Source: Betaproteobacteria bacterium (GTDB lineage Bacteria; Pseudomonadota; Gammaproteobacteria; Burkholderiales; Casimicrobiaceae). From it: 64,000 bases of DNA. Positions 44,835 to 52,430 of the stretch are shown piece by piece; within the stretch, counting starts at the first letter, position 1, and each line of letters begins with the position of its first letter. The notes beneath the pieces were generated by a model. It saw only the letters and a program-made list of their open reading frames with translations, was not told where the DNA came from and made no database searches. The stretch spans positions 1-64,000 of the forward strand of contig WRFN01000001.1 of assembly GCA_009778785.1 (NCBI GenBank), given 5' to 3'. A program made the position numbers and the translations under genes.

Positions 44835-46994
44835 ATGACACTCTGGGACACCGCGCGCCGCAAACGCTGGAGCCTGTTGCTGGTGGCTTGTCTGGCGACC
44901 ATCGCCTTGTTTCTGCTGGTCAGCGCTTCGGGCAACACGCCCTGGTTCGAGCGCAATTACAAGCCGCTGCTGGTGTTGAACGCCATCTTGATCGCCATCC
45001 TGATCGGGATTGTCGGTCGGCAGTTCTACAAATTGTGGCAGTCTTATCGCGCCGGCGTGTTCGGGTCGCGGCTGGCGTTTCGGCTGATGTTGATGGGCGC
45101 GTTGGTGGCGTTGCTGCCGGGGCTGCTGGTTTACGTCGTGTCGGTGACTTCCATCGACCGCAGCATCGAAAGCTGGTTTGACGTTCGGGTGGATCGCGCC
45201 CTCGACGGCAGCTTGAACGTTAGCCGCAGCATGTTGAACGAGCGCCTTGCCGATACTGTTGCCAAAGCCCGCCAGATCGTCGGCAACCTGCATGACTCTT
45301 CGGGGTATTACGGTACCGCGCTCAATCGCGTCGCCGAAATGGTCGGCGTCGAAGAAGCGGCGATTTACACGCCGGCGGGGGTGCTGGTCGCTGTTGGTGG
45401 TACTCGCCCGTCGCTGACGACGCCCGCGCCGCCGTCGCTCAAAACCTTGCAGGAAGTGCGCAGCCTTCAGATCAGTTCCGCCATCGATCAGGGCGAAAAC
45501 GGCGGCTTGCAACTGCGCGTCGTCTTGCCGCTCGAACCCAACGAACAGAATGAGACGATCCGTTTTCTGCAAGTCACCGACCGCGTGCCCGCCGCGCTGG
45601 CTGCCGACATCGATATTGTGCAAAGCGGCTGGCGCGATTACAAGGATATTTCGTACTCGCGCAAAAGCATCAAACGCCTGTACACGCTGACGCTGACGAT
45701 GGCGCTGCTGTTGACGCTGACCATCGCGCTGGGGATGGCGGTGGTGCTTTCCGAGCGTTTTGCGGCGCCGTTGGGGCTGTTGGCGGAAGGCACGCAAGCG
45801 GTTGCCGACGGCAACCTCAGCATTCGTCAGCCCGTCACCTCCCGCGACGAAATGGGGTCGCTCACCGAATCGTTTAACACGATGACAGGACAGCTCGAAC
45901 AGGCGCAGCAAGAGCGCGAGCGCAGTCATCGGGCGTTGGAAACAACGCGCGCTTATCTGGAGAGTGTGCTGTCCAATTTGTCGTCCGGCGTGCTGGTTTT
46001 CGACGAATGGCTGCAACTGCGCACGGTCAATCAAAGCGCGACAGTGATTTTGCAGTCGCCGCTGGCCGAGTTGGAAGGCGAAGCGTTGACGCGCTGGGCG
46101 ACGCGGCAACCGGCGCTGGCGCCGTTCGCCAATTTGCTGATTGAGCACATTACCTCGTCGGCCAACGAACCCTGGCATCAGGAAGCCGAAGTTCGCATTG
46201 CCGACACCATGCGCACGCTGCTGGTGCGGGGCACGCGCCTGCCGGGGCCGCCGGTCAGCCACGTCGTCGTCTTCGACGATGTTTCGGCGGTCGTGCAAGC
46301 GCAGCGCGACGCCGCCTGGAGCGAAGTCGCGCGTCGGCTCGCGCACGAAATCAAGAATCCGCTGACGCCGATTCAGTTGTCCGCCGAACGGTTGGCGATG
46401 AAGCTGGGCGACAAGCTGGAAGACCCCGACCGTGATGTGTTGAAGCGCGGAACGCTGACCATCGTTTCGCAGGTTTCTGCGATGAAACAGATGGTGGACG
46501 ATTTCACCGTCTATGCCCGTCGGCCGCGCCCGGGGCAACTGACCGATTTCGACATTGTCGCGCTGCTGAAAGAAGTGTTGGCGCTCTACGAGCACTTGCG
46601 GCCGCATTTGCAGTTGACCTTGCCCGACGAGCCGGTCATCCTGCACGGCGAGGCCAATCGGTTGCGGCAGGTGTTCCATAATTTGTTACAGAATGCCGTC
46701 GATGCGCAGGCCGACAGCGCCACCCCCGGTTACCGGATTGCGCTGACCGTCGAGGGTAACGAAGCCCACCTCTGCGTGAGCGACGACGGCCCCGGTTTTA
46801 CCGAAGAAGTCCTCAAACGCGCCTTTGAGCCGTACGTGACGACCAAGTCCAAGGGCACCGGCTTGGGGCTGCCCATCGTCAAAAAAATCCTTGAAGAACA
46901 CGGCGGCCGCGTGACGCTTGCCAACAAAACGCCACATGGCGGTAAAATTACTTTGGTTTTACCCCTCGCCGGTGATGCTAAAATGGAATCATGA
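44835..46994 (+). CDS. ntrY: NtrY, membrane sensor histidine kinase
   Basis: A 719-residue kinase. It has membrane helices at residues 15-35, 40-60, 85-105 and near 285-305, with a periplasmic sensor between the last two. A HAMP domain (FAAPLGLLAEGTQAVADGNL), a PAS domain and the kinase core follow. The phosphorylated His504 is in ARRLAHEIKNPLTPIQLSAE, with N box VFHNLLQNAVDA and G boxes VSDDGPGF and GTGLGLPIVKKI. All catalytic motifs are intact. NtrY/NtrX is linked to nitrogen and redox or oxygen responses. GTG 44829, overlapping the previous stop, is an alternative start. The stop overlaps ntrX. Confidence 0.94.
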   Translation: MTLWDTARRKRWSLLLVACLATIALFLLVSASGNTPWFERNYKPLLVLNAILIAILIGIVGRQFYKLWQSYRAGVFGSRLAFRLMLMGALVALLPGLLVYVVSVTSIDRSIESWFDVRVDRALDGSLNVSRSMLNERLADTVAKARQIVGNLHDSSGYYGTALNRVAEMVGVEEAAIYTPAGVLVAVGGTRPSLTTPAPPSLKTLQEVRSLQISSAIDQGENGGLQLRVVLPLEPNEQNETIRFLQVTDRVPAALAADIDIVQSGWRDYKDISYSRKSIKRLYTLTLTMALLLTLTIALGMAVVLSERFAAPLGLLAEGTQAVADGNLSIRQPVTSRDEMGSLTESFNTMTGQLEQAQQERERSHRALETTRAYLESVLSNLSSGVLVFDEWLQLRTVNQSATVILQSPLAELEGEALTRWATRQPALAPFANLLIEHITSSANEPWHQEAEVRIADTMRTLLVRGTRLPGPPVSHVVVFDDVSAVVQAQRDAAWSEVARRLAHEIKNPLTPIQLSAERLAMKLGDKLEDPDRDVLKRGTLTIVSQVSAMKQMVDDFTVYARRPRPGQLTDFDIVALLKEVLALYEHLRPHLQLTLPDEPVILHGEANRLRQVFHNLLQNAVDAQADSATPGYRIALTVEGNEAHLCVSDDGPGFTEEVLKRAFEPYVTTKSKGTGLGLPIVKKILEEHGGRVTLANKTPHGGKITLVLPLAGDAKMES

Positions 46995-48283
46995 CTACGA
47001 CCCAACCCCGTGAAATTTTGATCGTTGACGACGAGGCGGGTATCCGCGAACTGTTGTCGGAAATTCTGGTTGACGAAGGTTACCGCGTCGTGCTCGCGGA
47101 AAACGCGCGTGAAGCCCGAGCGTATCGGCAACGACAGGAACCGGCGCTGGTGTTGCTCGACATCTGGATGCCCGATACCGACGGCGTGACTCTGCTGCGA
47201 GAATGGGCGAGCGCCGAAATGCTGACCATGCCGGTCATCATGATGTCCGGCCACGCCACGATCGAAACGGCCATCGGCGCTACCCGAATCGGCGCTTTCG
47301 ATTTTCTCGAAAAGCCGATCGGGCTGCAAAAACTGTTGTCAACGATCAAGCGGGCGCTGAAAGCGGCGGCCACGAAAGCGCCGCGCCACATCTCGCTGGC
47401 GCGGCTGGGCGCCAGCGAGTCGATCAAAGTGCTGGAAAACACCCTGAACCGGCTCGCCAACAATCGCAATTCGCTGCTCATCCTCGGCGAACCCGGCACC
47501 GGCCATGAAATCGTCGCGCAGGCCTTGCAGAATTCGCAAACCTCGTGGGTGACGGTGGTTCCGGCGCGGCTGACGGCGGCGCCGCTGCAACTGCTCGAAG
47601 AAGCGCGCGAAGGTGTTTTGTACTGCCCGGAAATCGGGCGCTTGTCGCGGCTGGAACAAAAGGGGCTGCTCTTCTTGCTGCCCAAACTCGCCAAATACGA
47701 AACCTTGCTGGTCTGCACCAGCAGCGAAACACTGGGAAATCTGGCCACCGAAAACAAATTCGATCCGGTTTTGCTCTCTCAACTCTCTGCCGGCGTTTTG
47801 ATGTTGCCGCCGCTGCGCGACCACCGCGTCGACATTCCGCTGCTGATCGAGCGGTTATGGGAAGAAATGCGCGAACAACATGCCGCCAACGGTTCGTTGC
47901 TGTCGGCGCTGTCGCCGGCGGTACTGACCGCATTGTCCGAAGCGTATTGGCCGGGCAATCTGGATCATCTGGCCAACGTGCTCGAAAATCTGGCGGCGGC
48001 GCAGGGCGAAGTTACGCCCGATCTGGTGCACCGCATCCTCGGAGAAAGCCACCAACAACAAAAAGGCACCGTCTCGCCTGAAGTGACTGCCCGCTTTTTT
48101 GAAATGCCGTTGCGTGAAGCGCGCGAAGCGTTCGAGCGGGTTTACTTCGAGCGTTTGCTGAGCCACGAGCAACACAACATGAGCCGCGTGGCCGAACTGG
48201 CAGGATTGGAGCGGACACACCTCTACCGCAAACTTAAACAACTCAACATTCGTTTTTCGCGCCGCGGCAACGATTCGTTTTGA
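46991..48283 (+). CDS. ntrX: NtrX response regulator with degenerate AAA+ domain
   Basis: A 430-residue NtrC-type regulator. The receiver is intact (Asp57 in LVLLDIWMPDTDG, Lys in FLEKPIG), as is the C-terminal Fis helix-turn-helix (MSRVAELAGLERTHLYRKLK). The central AAA+ domain is decayed. Walker A reads GEPGTGHE, with His175 where the catalytic lysine belongs. The Walker B region reads VLYCPEIG, with Pro213 in place of Asp. Only about 40 residues separate the two, so the GAFTGA loop that touches sigma-54 is gone. It should bind DNA under phosphorylation control but cannot open sigma-54 promoters; sigma-70 activation or repression is likelier. It overlaps ntrY by 4 bases. Confidence 0.93.
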   Translation: MTTTQPREILIVDDEAGIRELLSEILVDEGYRVVLAENAREARAYRQRQEPALVLLDIWMPDTDGVTLLREWASAEMLTMPVIMMSGHATIETAIGATRIGAFDFLEKPIGLQKLLSTIKRALKAAATKAPRHISLARLGASESIKVLENTLNRLANNRNSLLILGEPGTGHEIVAQALQNSQTSWVTVVPARLTAAPLQLLEEAREGVLYCPEIGRLSRLEQKGLLFLLPKLAKYETLLVCTSSETLGNLATENKFDPVLLSQLSAGVLMLPPLRDHRVDIPLLIERLWEEMREQHAANGSLLSALSPAVLTALSEAYWPGNLDHLANVLENLAAAQGEVTPDLVHRILGESHQQQKGTVSPEVTARFFEMPLREAREAFERVYFERLLSHEQHNMSRVAELAGLERTHLYRKLKQLNIRFSRRGNDSF

Positions 48284-48346
48284 GCGGCAAGTGTCGTTAT
48301 CGCTATTTCTGGCAGACAAAGAAGACAAGCAAAGCCCCCTCTTATT

Positions 48347-48392
48347 GTCATTCCCGCTCGTTCCCGCCTTCGCGGGAATGACAGGGAATCCA
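48347..48392 (-). repeat. CATTCCCGC palindromic repeat after ntrX
   Basis: A copy, in reverse orientation, of the element at 40283-40340, reading CATTCCCGCTCGTTCCCGCC then TTCGCGGGAATGACAGGGAA. It lies 64 bases past the ntrX stop and may stabilise or end that transcript. Confidence 0.65.
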
Positions 48393-48546
48393 ACCCACCC
48401 AATAGTCACTTTTCCCTTTCCCCTTGTGAGAGAGGATGCGCTGACTGATTCCGTTCGTCCTACGCTGACTTAATTTATGCAAAAAGCAAGGATTTAAGCG
48501 GGATAAGAGCTATCCTGATAGAATTATTTAAGGAAAGGAGACGGTT

Positions 48547-48927
48547 ATGAGGTGGTTTGAAGTTCTTGGAGGTGATTTCAAGAAGGGTGGCGGAAACGCC
48601 TTATTTTCTGAAGGGTTTGAAATCCGCAGCCCTGGAAAGCTAATTAGCGAATCTATTCCGAAGGCGCAAATAGCTGATGTGTCATTGCTTAGAGAAAAAA
48701 CCGTAAAAGGCGATGCTCTTTGTGGCGCGGCCGTTGGAGCGTTGATGATGGGAATTGCTGGTGCAGCGTTAGGGTCGCTTGTGAGTGGCGGAGTGCGAAA
48801 GACGGTTATTTTCTCTTGCAAGCTGGCCGATGGGCGTCAATTTGTTGGTGAGGGAAGCCCCCAACTCTTTGAACAACTTTCTGCTCTGGTACTCAAAAAC
48901 AAGCAGGCGAAAGAAGGCGGCCGGTAA
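48547..48927 (+). CDS. Hypothetical protein with a glycine-zipper hairpin
   Basis: A 126-residue protein with a strong ribosome site (AAGGAG, seven bases before the ATG). There is no signal peptide. The N-terminal 55 residues are beta-rich. Residues 57-82 are a hydrophobic glycine-zipper hairpin (GAAVGALMMGIAGAALGSLV). The rest returns to strands (RKTVIFSCKLADGRQFVGEG) and a helix. The zipper inserted between two halves of a beta domain suggests membrane association. Composition is AT-richer than ntrX. No family recognised. Confidence 0.65.
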   Translation: MRWFEVLGGDFKKGGGNALFSEGFEIRSPGKLISESIPKAQIADVSLLREKTVKGDALCGAAVGALMMGIAGAALGSLVSGGVRKTVIFSCKLADGRQFVGEGSPQLFEQLSALVLKNKQAKEGGR

Positions 48928-49043
48928 GAGCTTGTGGCCTTCGTTAATATAGGCGCAAGCAATGAGTTATGAAGGGTAAACAAGCTTGACGCAGTTGGGT
49001 TTACAGCCCCTTTTGCTTTGCCTACCCATCCTAAGTTTGCTCG

Positions 49044-49697
49044 TCAGCCTCGGCGATAGCGCTTGACCCCGGCGGCAGCCATGCCCCCCAGCAGTAGCGC
49101 CAGCAGAACCAGCGCGGTTTCAGTCAGCGTGGGGATGGCGGAGACGGAGGAGGACTTTTGCGGAGAAAAAATGAAATTGACGCCGTCCCATAATATAACT
49201 TGTCCAGTGATAGCAGACGGAGCGACCATATTATTATAGCTGACGTTTATTCGAACGTATGGAGCAACGGCATCAAGCGTAAGTCCAGTAAGGGAGTTGT
49301 CATTGCAGTACAACTCCGTCAAATTTGTAAGCCCACTCACATCAAGCGCCGAAAGATTATTTCCGCTGCAGTCCAATGATTCCAAGCTTGAAAGGCCGCT
49401 CACATCAAGCGTTCCTGTCAAATTTTCGCCATCTATGGTCAGTGTTAGTATGCGATTGTCAGGCGTGATCCCTGACCAGGTTACACCTGTCCAATCGGCG
49501 GGAATGGAAGAGCCGTCAGAAGGTGCGGGTGTCCAGTTCAATCCGTTGTTGGCAATAATTGCGTTGATAACAGCAACATCTCCCGTGTTGTAGTCGCCTG
49601 GCGCCGCACGGGCGGATAAGGGGCTCAGGGCGAGAAGCGCGAGGGTCATGACAAGAGCGAACAGCCGCCCGCCAAGGATGCGTTTCGTATGTGACAT
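49044..49697 (-). CDS. Secreted leucine-rich protein with IPTL-CTERM sorting signal
   Basis: A 217-residue protein with a signal peptide (LFALVMTLALLALSPLSARA), then DYNTGDVAVINAIIANNGLN. A short leucine-rich stretch has 21-22 residue units (LSSLESLDCSGNNLSALDVS, LTNLTELYCNDNSLTGLTLD). The last 30 residues are IPTLTETALVLLALLLGG plus a basic tail ending RYRRG. This tripartite tail (IPTL motif, membrane helix, Arg-rich end) is the IPTL-CTERM signal processed by exosortase H. ATG 49697 has GGGAGGA eight bases upstream; a longer frame lacks a site. It stands alone, and no exosortase is in the window. Confidence 0.8.
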   Translation of the reverse strand: MSHTKRILGGRLFALVMTLALLALSPLSARAAPGDYNTGDVAVINAIIANNGLNWTPAPSDGSSIPADWTGVTWSGITPDNRILTLTIDGENLTGTLDVSGLSSLESLDCSGNNLSALDVSGLTNLTELYCNDNSLTGLTLDAVAPYVRINVSYNNMVAPSAITGQVILWDGVNFIFSPQKSSSVSAIPTLTETALVLLALLLGGMAAAGVKRYRRG

Positions 49698-49784
49698 GAT
49701 GGAGTCCTCCCTTTGTATGGTTTCGTCAATATGCAATATAGCTTATACCTTTTTTTGAAACAGCACAAAGACCGCCCCTTGTGC

Positions 49785-50717
49785 TCACGCCAACACTCCG
49801 TATCGCCACGATTCCCAATCGGCGACAATCGCATCAACCACCCGCCCGCCGACTTTCTCCAGATTGTCGATACTGTCGGTGAGGCCATCGGTTGTGTGCG
49901 CCAACGCGGTAGCCAGATGTTGCACGGTGGTTTCGCCCGGCGGCGGCTGATCAAAATTGGCGACGACTCGGAGACTCATCACCCGTTCCAACCCATGCAG
50001 CGGTTGAATGACCTGAGCGATGGCGATGCCTTCCATTTCGGAAATCACGTAATCGTCGGCGCCGTAGAGTCGGGTAATGGCTTGCACTTGCGCCGACAAA
50101 CCGGCGCCGTGAAAAAAACAATCGCTGGCAACGTGCGTGCCGCTGCCGACGAAGGGCGCGCCGCACGCGACCGCGTGCGGATAGCGCGCGCAATACGCTT
50201 CCACCGCGTCAGAGCGTTGGAGCGACGCGAGGCTGTCGGCAGAGAGTTTTATCGCGGTAGTGACCAGCGCCGGATTGAGTTGCAGCGCGGCGGTCGTACC
50301 GAACCCCTGACAAGGGAGAAACGGCATTTCGTTTGATGTGCTTTCATTCGACGCCCAACGGTGGCCGAGGTCGGCATCGACGAGCCACGTTCCCCAAATC
50401 ACCGCGCCGATGGTGGCTTTTGACGGCGGCGCTCCGGCCGCGCCGGAAATCATGAAATACGCTTCGGAGAAATCAAAACGGGGATCGAGCAGAATGGCTT
50501 GCATCGACGCGCTGGAACGCACTTTGCCGATACCGAGTACGGTGCCGCAAACGCCGTCACGGTTGACGTAAACCGGATAGGGCGCGCCGCGCACCGCTAC
50601 GGGCGTGACGCCTTGCCAGTAACGCTTTTGCCAATGGCGAAATTCGCTGGCGCCCTGACCGTTACCGTCGTCGAAATCGAACATCGTGGCGATGAACGCC
50701 TTGACTTTGATGGGCAT
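49785..50717 (-). CDS. NUP-family protein (purine nucleoside permease/phosphorylase-like)
   Basis: A 310-residue protein matching the NUP family, which shares the nucleoside-phosphorylase fold: KAFIATMFDFDDG at the start, then VLGIGKVRSSASMQAILLDP, AYFMISGAAGAPPSKATIGA and EMEGIAIAQVIQPL. NUP members were named for a fungal purine permease, but the fold is that of a soluble nucleoside-binding or -cleaving enzyme. No signal peptide or membrane helix is seen, so a cytoplasmic enzyme or binding protein is more likely than a transporter. Stands alone. Confidence 0.75.
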   Translation of the reverse strand: MPIKVKAFIATMFDFDDGNGQGASEFRHWQKRYWQGVTPVAVRGAPYPVYVNRDGVCGTVLGIGKVRSSASMQAILLDPRFDFSEAYFMISGAAGAPPSKATIGAVIWGTWLVDADLGHRWASNESTSNEMPFLPCQGFGTTAALQLNPALVTTAIKLSADSLASLQRSDAVEAYCARYPHAVACGAPFVGSGTHVASDCFFHGAGLSAQVQAITRLYGADDYVISEMEGIAIAQVIQPLHGLERVMSLRVVANFDQPPPGETTVQHLATALAHTTDGLTDSIDNLEKVGGRVVDAIVADWESWRYGVLA

Positions 50718-50853
50718 GGCAGGGATCGGGAAGGAAGAAATCAGGGGGAAGGAATCAAGATTCGGATTGTAGAGGGTTTTTGAGGCAAGCGCCTATATCT
50801 CGTTTTTCTCTTTACTGGCGGAGAGAGAAAGAAAAACATGAGGAGTGGAAGGG

Positions 50854-50900
50854 CTGGATTCCCTGTCATTCCCGCGAAGGCGGGAACGAGAGGAAATGAC
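50854..50900 (+). repeat. CATTCCCGC palindromic repeat
   Basis: CTGGATTCCCTGTCATTCCC, then GCGAAGGCGGGAACG and a diverged right arm (GAGGAAATGACAG). Same family as 40283, 48347 and 63266. Confidence 0.65.
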
Positions 50901-51009
50901 AGCGGAGTAATCCTCTCCAAGGAGGGGTGGGCGCCGAAGGCAGACGGGGTGGTTGAAGGTTGACGCACAGCGTCGGGCGGTTAACCTTCTTTCATTCGCA
51001 GGAGAGGCA

Positions 51010-51040
51010 GCAAAAAGAAAGGGCGCTTCGCGAAGCGCCC
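51010..51040 (-). terminator. Rho-independent terminator of rpoH
   Basis: GGGCGCTTCGCGAAGCGCCC (51021-51040) is a perfect palindrome. On the minus strand it is followed by TTTCTTTTT. It lies 23 bases past the rpoH stop. Confidence 0.85.
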
Positions 51041-51062
51041 TCCGTTGATTCCTGATGCTTGC

Positions 51063-51929
51063 TCAAGCGGCTTCGCCCACTTCTGCCCGCATCTTTTGCA
51101 AAGCACGCGCTTCGATCTGGCGAATCCGCTCGGCGGAAACGCCGTATTCCTCGGCCAATTCCTGCAACGTTGCCGTCGCTTCGCCTTCGTCGCGCAACCA
51201 GCGGGCGCGAACGATGGCAGCGCTACGCGCGTCCAGCGACGCGAGCGCTTTTTGCAGCGCTTCGTGGCGAACCCGCTCGGTTTGCTCGGCTTCGACGATG
51301 TGCGCCGGTTCGTCTTCCTTGTTCGTCAGGTAATACATCGGCGATAAGTGCGTTTCTTCCTCGCTCTCCGGCATCGGATCGAGCGATACTTCACCGCCGG
51401 CGAAACGCGTTTCCATCTCAAGCACTTCTTCCGGCTTGACGTTCAGCGTTTGCGCGATCTCCTTCGCTTCCTTCTGTGTCAATGCGCGCGTTCCTTCTTT
51501 CAGGCTGCGCAGGTTGAAAAACAGTTTGCGTTGCGCTTTGGTGGTGACCATTTTTACCAGTCGCCAGTTGCGCAAAACATACTCGTTGATCTCGGCGCGA
51601 ATCCAATGCAACGCAAACGACACCAAACGCACACCGCGCTCGGGATCGAAACGACGCACCGCTTTCATCAGCCCGATGTTGCCTTCCTGAATGAGATCGG
51701 CCTGCGGCAAGCCATACCCCAGATATTGACGCGATACCGCCACCACCAGCCGCAGATGCGAAAGCACCATCTCGCGCGCTGCGTTGAGGTCTTGCTCGTT
51801 TTGCCAACGCCGCGCCAGCGATGTTTCCTGCTCGGCGGTGAGCAGCGGAAAGCGATTAACCGCCTGGATGTAATGATCCAGACTGCCCAATGACACCGGA
51901 GTGGGTAATGCCAGTGATTGATGAGTCAT
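51063..51929 (-). CDS. rpoH: RpoH, heat-shock sigma factor sigma-32
   Basis: A 288-residue sigma-70-family factor directing RNA polymerase to heat-shock promoters. Region 2 has SHLRLVVAVSRQYLGYGLPQ, ADLIQEGNIGLMKAV and FALHWIRAEINEYVLRNW. The RpoH box QRKLFFNLR is present. Region 4 ends with EYGVSAERIRQIEARALQKM. AAGGAAAAAGG precedes the ATG. Upstream lie a perfect -10 and a CIRCE operator, so transcription is probably repressed by HrcA at normal temperature. Confidence 0.97.
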   Translation of the reverse strand: MTHQSLALPTPVSLGSLDHYIQAVNRFPLLTAEQETSLARRWQNEQDLNAAREMVLSHLRLVVAVSRQYLGYGLPQADLIQEGNIGLMKAVRRFDPERGVRLVSFALHWIRAEINEYVLRNWRLVKMVTTKAQRKLFFNLRSLKEGTRALTQKEAKEIAQTLNVKPEEVLEMETRFAGGEVSLDPMPESEEETHLSPMYYLTNKEDEPAHIVEAEQTERVRHEALQKALASLDARSAAIVRARWLRDEGEATATLQELAEEYGVSAERIRQIEARALQKMRAEVGEAA

Positions 51930-51968
51930 CCTTTTTCCTTGGTTAAACAGTACTTCTCAAGGAGTATT

Positions 51969-51995
51969 TTAGCACTCTCATACGGAGAGTGCTAA
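51969..51995. promoter_or_regulatory. CIRCE element (HrcA operator) upstream of rpoH
   Basis: TTAGCACTC (51969-51977), nine bases, GAGTGCTAA (51987-51995): both arms match the CIRCE consensus exactly and the spacer is the canonical length. It lies about 7-33 bases downstream of the predicted rpoH start site, 40 bases before the ATG. HrcA is not encoded in this window. Confidence 0.95.
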
Positions 51996-52008
51996 ATATT
52001 TGAAACAG

Positions 52009-52014
52009 ATTATA
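52009..52014 (-). promoter_or_regulatory. -10 box of the rpoH promoter
   Basis: TATAAT (52014-52009 on the minus strand) is perfect. No good -35 is seen at 17 bases, where the sequence is AATAAA; a run of seven Cs lies between. Transcription would begin near 52002, placing CIRCE over the initial transcribed region. Confidence 0.5.
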
Positions 52015-52020
52015 TCGGAG

Positions 52021-52430
52021 CAGGGGGGGCGTTTATTCGTCCCCGACCACGCCCACGCCTGCACTGTGAGCCGCTTCGGCCAGCGCGCATCCTGCGTGGC
52101 GATGGGTAGCTGTATGCGCAAGGCCAATTCGAGATTCGCGAAGCCCCCTACGGCACCCACCACCGCCGCCATCATTTCCGCTTGTTTTCTGATTTTTGAT
52201 TCCCTCCCCCCGATTTTCACTGCTAAAACGCTCGACTTTTGCGGCAAAGCACTGGAAAATAGCGCCACTTCTCAGGTCGGCGGGTTGTACGCTCGTCCTG
52301 AGAAAATTCGTATGATGAGGGGGCGCACGCAGTCTTGAGTTTTCGCGGGCTTTTCGCCGCGACAAGAAGGCTGAAACAGGCGGTTGAAATACGCTTTTGG
52401 CGCCCGGAATGTTTTTTTGGGGATTATTTT
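52021..52430. other. Gene-free region between rpoH and hppA
   Basis: About 400 bases without a convincing gene: open frames on both strands lack ribosome sites and recognisable motifs. A promoter for hppA must lie here; TTGTAC (52285) and TATGAT (52311) are the best pair, but 20 bases apart is too far for a confident call. Confidence 0.4.

Larger units (their letters stand above)
50718..51062. other. 345-bp gene-free region with repeats and the rpoH terminator
   Basis: It holds a CATTCCCGC palindrome (50854-50900), a further GC-rich block resembling 14211-14270 (50905-50990) and the rpoH terminator. No gene is convincing. Confidence 0.6.

Noticed and set aside
44760-46679. A 639-codon minus-strand frame opposite ntrY
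   Set aside because: Shadow of the kinase gene; Arg/His/Gln-rich with no domain.
51978-52338. Overlapping 96-112 codon frames on both strands between rpoH and hppA
   Set aside because: They cover the CIRCE element and promoter, lack ribosome sites and show no recognisable motif.
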